This document shows positions 26,061-39,400 of a stretch of DNA of 64,000 bases, one piece after another; position 1 is the first letter of the stretch, and every line of letters begins with the position of its first letter. Origin of the DNA: Coriaria nepalensis (lineage: Eukaryota > Streptophyta > Magnoliopsida > Cucurbitales > Coriariaceae); NCBI GenBank assembly GCA_027186245.1, contig CP114483.1:13350220-13414219 (forward strand), written 5' to 3'. Both the position numbers and the translations under genes were made by a program. Below the pieces are notes generated by a model. It searched no databases. It was not told the DNA's origin and was given only the letters and a program-made list of their open reading frames with translations.

Positions 26061-26480
26061 AATGCATTGTTGTCTTCAATAGATTAATTGCAAGTTATGT
26101 AAGAAAATCATGTTTGAAGGGCGAAAATAGAATTCGTTCGGCTTAATTAAAAAGATTTCATGACTACAGGAGACTCAATGACATGATTTTAAGGCTAAAC
26201 AAATGCGTTGTTGCCTTGAATCGATCAACGGCAAGTTATGCATGAAAGTCATGTTTAAACTGCGAATTTCGTACGAAGTGATATTGAATGATTTAATCAC
26301 TAAAAGAGACACAATAATACGACTTTAAGTGTAAAAAAATGCATAGTTTTCTTCAATAGATCATTTGCAAGTTATGCATGAAAGTCGTGTTTTAAATGCA
26401 AACATAGAATTGGTTCGACGTGCTTTCAAACAATTTAATGACATGGAAAGACTGAATGACATGCTTTTTAAGGCTAAAGG

Positions 26481-26820
26481 AATGCATTGTTGTCTTCAAT
26501 AGATTAATTGCAAGTTATGTAAGAAAATCATGTTTGAAGGGCGAAAATAGAATTCGTTCGGATTATTTTCGAATGATTTCATGACTACAAGAGACTCAAT
26601 GACATGATTTTAAGGCTAAACAAATGCGTTGTTGCCTTGAATCGATCAACGGCAAGTTATGCACGAAAGTCATGTTTAAACTGCGAATTTCGTACGAAGT
26701 GATATTGAATGATTTAATCACTAAAAGAGACGCAATAATACGACTTTAAGTCTTAAAAAATGCATAGTTTTCTTCAGTAGATCATTTGCAAGTGAATGAC
26801 ATGCTTTTTAAGGCTAAAGG
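26481..26820 (+). repeat. Shortened unit with 81-bp deletion in subunit C
   Basis: This unit is 340 bases long. Its C subunit (26758-26820) is only 63 bases instead of 144. The sequence runs from GATCATTTGCAAG straight into TGAATGACATGC, joining the head of C to its tail. The removed length is 81 bases, with at most one base (T) shared at the junction. No other unit in the window carries this deletion. The next unit, at 26821, has CAACAGATT in place of CAATAGATT. Confidence 0.93.
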
Positions 26821-26890
26821 AATGCATTGTTGTCTTCAACAGATTAATTGCAAGTTATGTAAGAAAATCATGTTTGAAGGGCGAAAATAG
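26786..26890 (+). other. Chance open frame of 34 codons across the 81-bp deletion (not a gene)
   Basis: This is the same frame as those at 5345 and 7867, beginning at TTG and ending at the conserved TAG of GCGAAAATAG. It spans the 81-bp deletion, which removes 27 codons without shifting the frame, and it is open because CAATAG is CAACAG in the following unit. The combination is curious, but with a single short example there is no support for coding. Confidence 0.85.
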
Positions 26891-28082
26891 AATTCGTTCG
26901 GCTTAATTAAAATAATTTCATGACTACAAGAGACTCAATGACATGATTTTAAGGCTAAACAAATGCCTTGTTGCCTTGAATCGATCAACGGCAAGTTATG
27001 CACGAAAGTCATGTTTAAACTGCGAATTTCGTACGAAGTGATACTGAATAATTTAATGACTAAAAGAGACGCAACAATACGACTTTAAGGCTAAAAAAAT
27101 GCATAGTTTTCTTCAATAGATCATTTGCAAGTTATGCATGAAAGTCGTGTTTTAAATGCAAACATAGAATTGGTTCGACGTGCTTTCAAACAATTTAATG
27201 ACATGGAAAGACTGAATGACATGCTTTTTAAGGCTAAAGGAATGCATTGTTGTCTTCAATAGATTAATTGCAAGTTATGTAAGAAAATCATGTTTGAAGG
27301 GCGAAAATAGAATTCATTCGGATTAATTTAGAATGATTTCAAGATTACAAGAGACTCAATGACATGAGTTTAAGGCTAAACAAATGTGTTGTTGCCTTGA
27401 ATCGATCAACGGCAAGTTATGCACGAAAGTCATGTCTAAACTGCGAATTTCGTACGAAGTGATATTGAATGATTTAATCACTAAAAGAGACGCAATAATA
27501 CGACTTTAAGTGTAAAAAAATGCATAGTTTTCTTCAATAGATCATTTGCAAGTAATGCATGAAACTCGTGTTTTAAATGCAAACATAGAATTGGTTCGAC
27601 GTGCTTCCAAACAATTTAATGACATGGAAAGACTGAATGACATGCTTTTTAAGGCTAAAGGAATGCATTGTTGTCTTCAATAGATTAATTGCAAGTTATG
27701 TAAGAAAATCATCTTTGAAGGGCGAAAATAGAATTCATTCGGATTAATTTAGAATGATTTCATGATTACAAGAGACTCAATGACATGATTTTAAGGCTAA
27801 ACAAATGCGTTGTTGCCTTGGATCGATCAACGGCAAGTTATGCACGAAAGTCATGTTTAAACTGCGAATTTCGTACGAAGTGATATTTAATGATTTAATC
27901 ACTAAAAGAGACGCAATAATACGACTTTAAGTGTAAAAAAATGCATAGTTTTCATCAATAGATCATTTGCAAGTAATGCATGAAACTCATGTTTTAAATG
28001 CAAACATAAAATTGGTTCGACGTGCTTTCAAACAATTTAATGACATGGAAAGACTGAATGACATGCTTTTTAAGGCTAAAGG

Positions 28083-29764
28083 AATGCATTGTTGTCTTCA
28101 ATAGATTAATTGCAAGTTATGTAAGAAAATCACGTTTGAAGGGCGAATATAGAATTCGTTCGGCTTAATTAAAATAATTTCATGACTACAAGAGACTCAA
28201 TGACATGATTTTAAGGCTAAACAAATGCGCTGTTGCCTTGAATCGATCAACGGCAAGTTATGCACGAAAGTCATATTTAAACTGCGAATTTCGTACGAAG
28301 TGATATTGAATGATTTAATGACTAAAAGAGACGCAATAATACGACTTTAAGTCTAAAAAAATGCATAGTTTTCTTCAATAGATCATTTGCAAGTTACGCA
28401 TGAAAGTCGTGTTTTAAATGCAAACATAGAATTTGTTCGACGTGCTTTCAAACAATTTAATGACATGAAAAGACTGAATGACATGCTTTTTAAGGCTAAA
28501 GGAATGCATTGTTGTCTTCAATAGATTAATTGCAAGTTATGTAAGAAAATCATGTTTGAAGGGCGAAAATAGAATTCGTTCGGATTATTTTAGAATGATT
28601 TCATGACTACAAGAGACTCAATGACATGATTTTAAGGCTAAACAAATGCGTTGTTGCCTTGAATCGATCAACGGCAAGTTATGCACGAAAGTCATGTTTA
28701 AACTGCGAATTTCGTACGAAGTGATATTGAATGATTTAATCACTAAAAGAGACGCAATAATATGACTTTAAGTGTAAAAAAATGCATAGTTTTCTTCAAT
28801 AGATCATTTGCAAGTAATGCATGAAACTCGTGTTTTAAATGCAAACATAGAATTGGTTCGACGTGCTTTCAAACAATTTAATGACATGAAAAGACTGAAT
28901 GACATGCTTTTTAAGGCTAAAGGAATGCATTGTTGTCTTCAATAGATTAATTGCAAGTTATGTAAGAAAATCATGTTTGAAGGCCGAAAATAGAATTCGT
29001 TCGGCTTAATTAATATGATTTCATGACTACAAGAGACTCAATGACATGATTTTAAGGCTAAACAAATGTGTTGTTGCCTTGAATCGATCAACGGCAAGTT
29101 ATGCACGAAAGTCATGTTTAAACTGCGAATTTCGTACGAAGTGATATTGAATGATTTAATCACTAAAAGAGACGCAATAATACGACTTTAAGTGTAAAAA
29201 AATGCATAGTTCTCTTCAATAGATCATTTGCAAGTAATGCATGAAACTCGTGTTTTAAATGCAAACATAGAATTGGTTCGACGTGCTTCCAAACAATTTA
29301 ATGACATGGAAAGACTGAATGACATGCTTTTTAAGGCTAAAGGAATGCATTGTTGTTTTCAATAGATTAATTGCAAGTTATGTAAGAAAATCATGTTTGA
29401 AGGGCGAAAATAGAATTCGTTCGGATTATTTTAGAATGATTTCATGACTACAAGAGACTCAATGACATGATTTTAAGGCTAAACAAATGCGTTGTTGCCT
29501 TGAATCGATCAACGGCAAGTTATGCACGAAAGTCATGTTTAAACTGCGAATTTCGTACGAAGTGATATTGAATGACTTAAATACTAAAAGAGACGCAATA
29601 ATACGACTTTAAGTGTAAAAAAATGCATAGTTTTCTTCAATAGATCATTTGCAAGTTATGCATGAAAGTCGTGTTTTAAATGCAAACATAGAATTTGTTC
29701 GACGTGCTTTCAAACAATTTAATGACATGAAAAGACTGAATGATATGCTTTTTAAGGCTAAAGG
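28083..29764 (+). repeat. Four-unit cassette, copy 1
   Basis: Four units (28083, 28503, 28924, 29344) carry an ordered set of markers. First comes a unit with GTTACGCATG in C. Then a GGATTATTTT unit with AATATGAC and GTAATG. Then a unit with TGTG, AGTTCTCTTC, CTTCCAAAC and GGAAAGACTG. Then a GGATTATTTT unit with the GTTATG C allele. The same ordered set recurs at 31445 and 34388. A version with only the last three units stands at 24800-26060. Confidence 0.78.
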
Positions 29765-30604
29765 AATGCATTGTTGTCTTCAATAGATTAATTGCAAGTT
29801 ATGTAAGAAAATCATGTTTGAAGGGCGAAAATAGAATTCGTTCGGCTTAATTAAAATGATTTCATGACTACAAGAGACTCAATGACATGATTTTAAGGCT
29901 AAACAAATGTGTTGTTGCCTTGAATCGATCAACGGCAAGTTATGCACGAAAGTCATGTTTAAACTGCAAATTTCGTACGAAGTGATATTGAATGATTTAA
30001 TCACTAAAAGAGACGCAATAATACGACTTTAAGTGTAAAAAAATGCATAGTTTTCTTCAATAGATCATTTGCAAGTAATGCATGAAACTCGTGTTTTAAA
30101 TGCAAACATTGAATTGGTTCGACGTGCTTTCAAACAATTTAATGACATGGAAAGACTGAATGACATGCTTTTTAAGGCTAAAGGAATGCATTGTTGTCTT
30201 CAATAGATTAATTGCAAGTTATGTAAGAAAATCATGTTTGAAGGGCGAAAATAGAATTCGTTCGGCTTAATTAAAATGATTTCATGACTACAAGAGACTC
30301 AATAACATGATTTTAAGGCTAAACAAATGCGTTGTTGCCTTGAATCGATCAACGGCAAGTTACGCACGAAAGTCATGTTTAAACTGCGAATTTCGTACGA
30401 AGTGATATTGAATGATTTAATGACTAAAAGAGACGCAATAATACGACTTTAAGTCTTAAAAAATGCATAGTTTTCTTCAGTAGATCATTTGCAAGTTATG
30501 CATGAAAGTCGTGTTTTAAATGCAAACATAGAATTGGTTCGACGTGCTTTCAAACAATTTAATGACATGGAAAGACTGAATGACATGCTTTTTAAGGCTA
30601 AAGG

Positions 30605-31444
30605 AATGCATTGTTGTCTTCAATAGATTAATTGCAAGTTATGTAAGAAAATCATGTTTGAAGGGCGAAAATAGAATTCGTTCGGCATAATTAAAATAAT
30701 TTCATGACTACAAGAGACTCAATGACATGATTTTAAGGCTAAACAAATGCCTTGTTGCCTTGAATCGATCAACGGCAAGTTATGCACGAAAGTCATGTTT
30801 AAACTGCGAATTTCGTACGAAGTGATACTGAATAATTTAATGACTAAAAGAGACGCAACAATACGACTTTAAGGCTAAAAAAATGCATAGTTTTCTTCAA
30901 TAGATCATTTGCAAGTTATGCATGAAAGTCGTGTTTTAAATGCAAACATAGAATTGGTTCGACGTGCTTTCAAACAATTTAATGACATGGAAAGACTGAA
31001 TGACATGCTTTTTAAGGCTAAAGGAATGCATTGTTGTCTTCAATAGATTAATTGCAAGTTATGTAAGAAAATGATGTTTGAAGGGCGAAAATAGAATTCG
31101 TTCGGCATAATTAAAATAATTTCATGACTACAAGAGACTCAATGACATGATTTTAAGGCTAAACAAATGCCTTGTTGCCTTGAATCGATCAACGGCAAGT
31201 TATGCACGAAAGTCATGTTTAAACTGCGAATTTCGTACGAAGTGATACTGAATAATTTAATGACTAAAAGAGACGCAACAATACGACTTTAAGGCTAAAA
31301 AAATGCATAGTTTTCTTCAATAGATCATTTGCAAGTTATGCATGAAAGTCGTGTTTTAAATGCAAACATAGAATTGGTTCGACGTGCTTTCAAACAATTT
31401 AATGACATGGAAAGACTGAATGACATGCTTTTTAAGGCTAAAGG
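30605..31444 (+). repeat. Two adjacent near-identical units
   Basis: The units at 30605-31024 and 31025-31444 share several uncommon markers: GGCATAATTAAAATAATTTC, AATGCCTTG, ACTGAATAATTT and TAAGGCTA. By eye I see one difference (AAAATCATG against AAAATGATG, near 31073). A related unit stands at 26821, with GGCTTAATT in place of GGCATAATT. This is a recent single-unit duplication. Confidence 0.82.
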
Positions 31445-33126
31445 AATGCATTGTTGTCTTCAATAGATTAATTGCAAGTTATGTAAGAAAATCATGTTTG
31501 AAGGGCGAAAATAGAATTCGTTCGGCTTAATTAAAATAATTTCATGACTACAAGAGACTCAATGACATGATTTTAAGGCTAAACAAATGCGTTGTTGCCT
31601 TGAATCGATCAACGGCAAGTTATGCACGAAAGTCATGTTTAAACTGCAAATTTCGTACGAAGTGATATTGAATGATTTAATGACTAAAAGAGACGCAATA
31701 ATACGACTTTAAGTCTAAAAAAATGCATAGTTTTCTTCAATAGATCATTTGCAAGTTACGCATGAAAGTCGTGTTTTAAATGCAAACATAGAATTGGTTC
31801 GACGTGCTTTCAAACAATTTAATGACATGAAAAGACTGAATGACATGCTTTTTAAGGCTAAAGGAATGCATTGTTGTCTTCAATAGATTAATTGCAAGTT
31901 ATGTAAGAAAATCATGTTTGAAGGGCGAAAATAGAATTCGTTCGGATTATTTTCGAATGATTTCATGACTACAAGAGACTCAATGACATGATTTTAAGGC
32001 TAAACAAATGCGTTGTTGCCTTGAATCGATCAACGGCAAGTTATGCACGAAAGTCATGTTTAAACTGCGAATTTCGTACGAAGTGATATTGAATGATTTA
32101 ATCACTAAAAGAGACGCAATAATATGACTTTAAGTGTAAAAAAATGCATAGTTTTCTTCAATAGATCATTTGCAAGTAATGCATGAAACTCGTGTTTTAA
32201 ATGCAAACATAGAATTGGTTCGACGTGCTTTCAAACAATTTAATGACATGAAAAGACTGAATGACATGCTTTTTAAGGCTAAAGGAATGCATTGTTGTAT
32301 TCAATAGATTAATTGCAAGTTATGTAAGACAATCATGTTTGAAGGGCGAAAATAGAATTCGTTCGGCTTAATTAAAATGATTTCATGACTACAAGTGACT
32401 CAATGACATGATTTTAAGGCTAAACAAATGTGTTGTTGCCCTGAATCGATCAACGGCAAGTTATGCACGAAAGTCATGTTTAAACTGCGAATTTCGTACG
32501 AAGTGATATTGAATGATTTAATCACTAAAAGAGACGCAACAATACGACTTTAAGTGTAAAAAAATGCATAGTTCTCTTCAATAGATCATTTGCAAGTAAT
32601 GCATGAAACTCGTGTTTTAATTGCAAACATAGAATTGGTTCGACGTGCTTCGAAACAATTTAATGACATGGAAAGACTGAATGACATGCTTTTTAAGGCT
32701 AAAGGAATGCATTGTTGTCTTCAATAGATTAATTGCAAGTTATGTAAGAAAATCATGTTTGAAGGGCGAAAATAGAATTCGTTCGGATGATTTTAGAATG
32801 ATTTCATGACTACAAGAGACTCAATGACATGATTTTAAGGCTAAACAAATGCGTTGTTGCCTTGAATCGATCAACGGCAAGTTATGCATGAAAGTCATGT
32901 TTAAACTGCGAATTTCGTACGAAGTGATATTGAATGATTTAATCACTAAAAGAGATGCAATAATACGACTTTAAGTGTAAAAAAATGCATAGTTTTCTTC
33001 AATAGATCATTTGCAAGTTATGCATGAAAGTCGTGTTTTAAATGCAAACATAGAATTGGTTCGACGTGCTTTCAAACAATTTAATGACATAGAAAGACTG
33101 AATGACATGCTTTTTAAGGCTAAAGG
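31445..33126 (+). repeat. Four-unit cassette, copy 2
   Basis: Units at 31445, 31865, 32286 and 32706 repeat the cassette seen at 28083, at an offset of 3362 bases (eight units). Copy-specific changes include GATTATTTTCG in the second unit, CTTCGAAAC in place of CTTCCAAAC in the third, and GGATGATTTT with ATAGAAAG in the fourth. The divergence suggests an older duplication than those at 43.7-58.4 kb. Confidence 0.76.
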
Positions 33127-34387
33127 AATGCATTGTTGTCTTCAATAGATTAATTGCAAGTTATGTAAGAAAATCATGTTTGAAGGGCGAAAATAGAATT
33201 CGTTCGGCTTAATTAAAATGATTTCATGACTACAAGAGACTCAATAACATGATTTTAAGGCTAAACAAATGCGTTGTTGCCTTGAATCGATCAACGGCAA
33301 GTTATGCACGAAAGTCATGTTTAAACTGCGAATTTTGTACGAAGTGATACTGAATAATTTAATGACTAAAAGAGACGCAACAATACGACTTTAAGGCTAA
33401 AAAAATGCATAGTTTTCTTCAATAGATCATTTGCAAGTTATGCATGAAAGTCGTGTTTTAAATGCAAACATAGAATTGGTTCGACGTGCTTTCAAACAAT
33501 TTAATGACATGGAAAGACTGAATGACATGCTTTTTAAGGCTAAAGGAATGCATTGTTGTCTTCAATAGATGAATTGCAAGTTATGTAAGAAAATCATGTT
33601 TGAAGGGCGAAAATAGAATTCGTTCGGCTTAATTAAAATGATTTCATGACTACAAGAGACTCAATGACATGATTTTAAGGCTAATCAAATGTGTTGTTGC
33701 CTTGAATCGATCAACGGCAAGTTATGCACGAAAGTCATGTTTAAACTGCGAATTTCGTACGAAGTGATATTGAATGATTTAATCACTAAAAGAGACGCAA
33801 TAATACGACTTTAAGTGTAAAAAAATGCATAGTTTTCTTCAATAGATCATTTGCAAGTTATGCATGAAAGTCGTGTTTTAAATGCAAACATAGAATTGGT
33901 TCGACGTGCTTTCAAACAATTTAATGACATGGAAAGACTGAATGACATGCTTTTTAAGGCTAAAGGAATGCATTGTTGTCTTCAATAGATTAATTGCAAG
34001 TTATGTAAGAAAATCATGTTTGAAGGGCGAAAATAGAATTCGTTCGGATTATTTTAGAATGATTTCATGACTACAAGAGACTCAATGACATGATTTTAAG
34101 GCTAAACAAATGCGTTGTTGCCTTGAATCGATCAACGGCAAGTTATGCACGAAAGTCATGTTTAAACTGCGAATTTCGTACGAAGTGATATTGAATGATT
34201 TAATGACTAAAAGAGACGCAATAATACGACTTTAAGTCTAAAAAAATGCATAGTTTTCTTCAATAGATCATTTGCAAGTTATGCATGAAAGTCGTGTTTT
34301 AAATGCAAACATAGAATTGGTTCGACGTGCTTTCAACCAATTTAATGACATGAAAAGACTGAATGACATGCTTTTTAAGGCTAAAGG

Positions 34388-36069
34388 AATGGATTGTTGT
34401 CTTCAATAGATTAATTGCAAGTTATGTGAGAAAATCATGTTTGAAGGGCGAAAATAGAATTCGTTCGGCTTAATTAAAATGATTTCATGACTACAAGAGA
34501 CTCAATGACATGATTTTAAGGCTAAACAAATGCGTTGTTGCCTTGAATCGATCAACGGCAAGTTATGCACGAAAGTCATGTTTAAACTGCGAATTTCGTA
34601 CGAAGTGATATTGAATGATTTAATGACTAAAAGAGACGCAATAATACGACTTTAAGTCTAAAAAAATGCATAGTTTTCTTCAATAGATCATTTGCAAGTT
34701 ACGCATGAAAGTCGTGTTTTAAATGCAAACATAGAATTTGTTCGACATGCTTTCAAACAATTTAATGACATGAAAAGACTGAATGACATGCTTTTTAAGG
34801 CTAAAGGAATGCGTTGTTGTCTTCAATAGATTAATTGCAAGTTACGTAAGAAAATCATGTTTGAAGGGCGAAAATAGAATTCGTTCGGATTATTTTAGAA
34901 TGATTTCATGACTACAAGAGACTCAATGACATGATTTTAAGGCTAAACAAATGCGTTGTTGCCTTGAATCGATCAACGGCAAGTTATGCACGAAAGTCAT
35001 GTTTAAACTACGAATTTCGTACGAAGTGATATTGAATGATTTAATCACTAAAAGAGACGCAATAATATGACTTTAAGTGTAAAAAAATGCATAGTTTTCT
35101 TCAATAGATCATTTGCAAGTAATGCATGAAACTCGTGTTTTAAATGCAAACATAGAATTGGTTCGACGTGCTTTCAAACAATTTAGTGACATGAAAAGAC
35201 TGAATGACATGCTTTTTAAGGCTAAAGGAATGCATTGTTGTCTTCAATAGATTAATTGCAAGTTATGTAAGAAAATCATGTTTGAAGGGCGAAAATAGAA
35301 TTCGTCCGGCTTAATTAAAATGATTTCATGACTACAAGAGACTCAATGACATGATTTTAAGGCTAAACAAATGTGTTGTTGCCTTGAATCGATCAACGGC
35401 AAGTTATGCACGAAAGTCATGTTTAAACTGCGAATTTCGTACGAAGTGATATTGAATGATTTAATCACTAAAAGAGGCGCAATGATACGACTTTAAGTGT
35501 AAAAAAATGCATAGTTCTCTTCAATAGATCATTTGCAAGTAATGCATGAAACTCCTGTTTTAAATGCAAACATAGAATTGGTTCGACGTGCTTCCAAACA
35601 ATTTAATGACATGGAAAGACTGAATGACATGCTTTTTAAGGCTAAAGGAATGCATTGTTGTCTTCAATAGATTAATTGCAAGTTATGTAAGAAAATCATG
35701 TTTGAAGGGCGAAAATAGAATTCGTTCGGATTATTTTAGAATGATTTCATGACTACAAGAGACTCAATGACATGATTTTAAGGCTAAACAAATGCGTTGT
35801 TGCCTTGAATCGATCAACGGCAAGTTATGCACGAAAGTCATGTTTAAACAGCGAATTTCGTACGAAGTGATATTGAATGATTTAATCACTAAAAGAGATG
35901 CAATAATACGACTTTAAGTGTAAAAAAATGCATAGTTTTCTTCAATAGATCATTTGCAAGTTATGCATGAAAGTCGTGTTTTAAATGCAATCATAGAATT
36001 GGTTCGACGTGCTTTCAAACAATTTAATGACATGGAAAGACTGAATGACATGCTTTTTAAGGCTAAAGG
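34388..36069 (+). repeat. Four-unit cassette, copy 3
   Basis: Units at 34388, 34808, 35229 and 35649 repeat the cassette at an offset of 2943 bases (seven units) from copy 2. The markers GTTACGCATG, AATATGAC, AGTTCTCTTC with CTTCCAAAC, and GGATTATTTT appear in the same order. Private changes include AAACTACG, ACTCCTG and AAACAGCG. Confidence 0.76.
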
Positions 36070-36492
36070 AATGCATTGTTGTCTTCAATAGATTAATTGC
36101 AAGTTATGTAAGAAAATTATGTTTGAAGGGCGAAAATAGAATTCGTTCGGCTTAATTAAAATGATTTCATGACTACAAGAGACTCAATAACATGATTTTA
36201 AGGCTAAACAAATGCGTTGTTGCCTTGAATCGATCAACGGCAAGTTATGGACGAAAGTCATGTTTAAACTGCGAATTTCGTACGAAGTGATATTGAATGA
36301 TTTAATCACTAAAAGAGACGCAATAATACGACTTTAAGTGTAAAAAAATGCATAGTTTTCTTCAATAGATCATTTGCAAGTAATGCATGAAACTCGTGTT
36401 TTAAATGCAAACATAGAATTGGTTCGACGTGCTTTCAAACAATTTAATGACATGAAAAGACTGAATGACATGCTTTTTAAGGCTAAAGGAAG

Positions 36493-39400
36493 AATGCATT
36501 GTTGTCTTCAATAGATTAATTGCAAGTTATGTAAGAAAATCATGTTTGAAGGGCGAAAATAGAATTCGTTCGGCTTAATTAAAATGATTTCATGACTACA
36601 AGAGACTCAATGACATGATTTTAAGGCTAAACAAATGCGCTGTTGCCTTGAATCGATCAACGGCAAGTTATGCACGAAAGTCATGTTTAAACTGCGAATT
36701 TCGTACGAAGTGATATTGAATGATTTAATGACTAAAAGAGACGCAATAATACGACTTTAAGTCTAAAAAAATGCATAGTTTTCTTCAGTAGATCATTTGC
36801 AAGTTATGCATGAAAGTCGTGTTTTAAATGCAAACATAGAATTGGTTCGACGTGCTTTCAAACAATTTAATGACATGAAAAGACTGAATGACATGCTTTT
36901 TAAGGCTAAAGGAATGCATTGTTGTCTTCAATAGATTAATTGCAAGTTATGTAAGAAAATCATGTTTGAAGGGCGAAAATAGAATTCGTTCGGATTAATT
37001 TAGAATGATTTCATGATTACAGGAGACTCAATGACATGATTTTAAGGCTAAACAAATGCGTTGTTGCCTTGAATCGATCAACGGCAAGTTATGCACGAAA
37101 GTCATGTTTAAACTGCGAATTTCGTACGAAGTGATATTGAATGATTTAATCACTAAAAGAGACGCAATAATACGACTTTAAGTGTAAAAAAATGCATAGT
37201 TTTCTTCAATAGATCATTTGCAAGTAATGCATGAAACTCGTGTTTTAAATGCAAACATAGAATTGGTTCGACGTGCTTTCAAACAATTTAATGACATGAA
37301 AAGACTGAATGACATGCTTTTTAAGGCTAAAGGAATGCATTGTTGTCTTCAATAGATTAATTGCAAGTTATGTAAGAAAATTATGTTTGAAGGGCGAAAA
37401 TAGAATTCGTCCGGCTTAATTTAGAATGATTTCATGATTACAAGAGACTCAATGAAATGATTTTAAGGCTAAACAAATGCGTTGTTGCCTTGAATCGATC
37501 GACGGCAAGTTATCCACGAAAGTCATGTTTAAACTGTGAATTTCGTACGAAGTGATATTGAATGATTTAATGACTAAAAGAGACGCAATAATACGACTTT
37601 AAGTCTAAAAAAATGCATAGTTTTCTTCAATAGATCATTTGCAAGTTATGCATGAAAGTCGTGTTTTAAATGCAAACATAGAATTGGTTCGACGTGCTTT
37701 CAACCAATTTAATGACATGAAAAGACTGAATGACATGCTTTTTAAGGCTAAAGGAAGAATGCATTGTTGTCTTCAATAGATTAATTGCAAGTTATGTAAG
37801 AAAATCATGTTTGAAGGGCGAAAATAGAATTCGTTCGGCTTAATTAAAATGATTTCATGACTACAAGAGACTCAATGACATGATTTTAAGGCTAAACAAA
37901 TGCGCTGTTGCCTTGAATCGATCAACGGCAAGTTATGCACGAAAGTCATGTTTAAACTGCGAATTTCGTACGAAGTGATATTGAATGATTTAATCACTAA
38001 AAGAGACGCAATAATACGACTTTAAGTGTAAAAAAATGCATAGTTTTCTTCAGTAGATCATTTGCAAGTAATGCATGAAACTCGTGTTTTAAATGCAAAC
38101 ATAGAATTGGTTCGACGTGCTTTCAAACAATTTAATGACATGAAAAGACTGAATGACATGCTTTTTAAGGCTAAAGGAATGCATTGTTGTCTTCAATAGA
38201 TTAATTGCAAGTTATGTAAGAAAATTATGTTTGAAGGGCGAAAATAGAATTCGTCCGGCTTAATTTAGAATGATTTCATGATTACAAGAGACTCAATGAA
38301 ATGATTTTAAGGCTAAACAAATGCGTTGTTGCCTTGAATCGATCAACGGCAAGTTATGGACGAAAGTCATGTTTAAACTGCGAATTTCGTACGAAGTGAT
38401 ATTGAATGATTTAATCACTAAAAGAGACGCAATAATACGACTTTAAGTGTAAAAAAATGCATAGTTTTCTTCAATAGATCATTTGCAAGTAATGCATGAA
38501 ACTCGTGTTTTAAATGCAAACATAGAATTGGTTCGACGTGCTTTCAAACAATTTAATGACATGAAAAGACTGAATGACATGCTTTTTAAGGCTAAAGGAA
38601 GAATGCATTGTTGTCTTCAATAGATTAATTGCAAGTTATGTAAGAAAATCATGTTTGAAGGGCGAAAATAGAATTCGTTCGGCTTAATTAAAATGATTTC
38701 ATGACTACAAGAGACTCAATGACATGATTTTAAGGCTAAACAAATGCGATGTTGCCTTGAATCGATCAACGGCAAGTTATGCACGAAAGTCATGTTTAAA
38801 CTGCGAATTTCGTACGAAGTGATATTGAATGATTTAATGACTAAAAGAGACGCAATAATACGACTTTAAGTCTAAAAAAATGCATAGTTTTCTTCAGTAG
38901 ATCATTTGCAAGTTATGCATGAAAGTCGTGTTTTAAATGCAAACATAGAATTGGTTCGACGTGCTTTCAAACAATTTAATGACATGAAAAGACTGAATGA
39001 CATGCTTTTTAAGGCTAAAGGAATGCATTGTTGTCTTCAATAGATTAATTGCAAGTTATGTAAGAAAATCATGTTTGAAGGGCGAAAATAGAATTCGTTC
39101 GGATTAATTTAGAATGATTTCATGATTACAGGAGACTCAATGACATGATTTTAAGGCTAAACAAATGCGTTGTTGCCTTGAATCGATCAACGGCAAGTTA
39201 TGCACGAAAGTCATGTTTAAACTGCGAATTTCGTACGAAGTGATATTGAATGATTTAATCACTAAAAGAGACGCAATAATACGACTTTAAGTGTAAAAAA
39301 ATGCATAGTTTTCTTCAATAGATCATTTGCAAGTAATGCATGAAACTCGTGTTTTAAATGCAAACATAGAATTGGTTCGACGTGCTTTCAAACAATTTAA

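Larger units (their letters stand above)
21855..36492 (+). repeat. Zone 3: decayed long-period higher-order repeat
   Basis: Unit starts: 21855, 22276, 22697, 23117, 23538, 23960, 24380, 24800, 25221, 25641, 26061, 26481, 26821, 27241, 27662, 28083, 28503, 28924, 29344, 29765, 30185, 30605, 31025, 31445, 31865, 32286, 32706, 33127, 33547, 33967, 34388, 34808, 35229, 35649, 36070. Typical markers are GGATTATTTT in A, ATCACTAA and TAAGTGTA in B, and the C allele GTAATG...ACTCG. Private point changes are more numerous than in zones 2, 5 or 7, so this looks like the oldest or least recently homogenised part of the window. The unit at 26481 is shortened to 340 bases. Confidence 0.85.
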
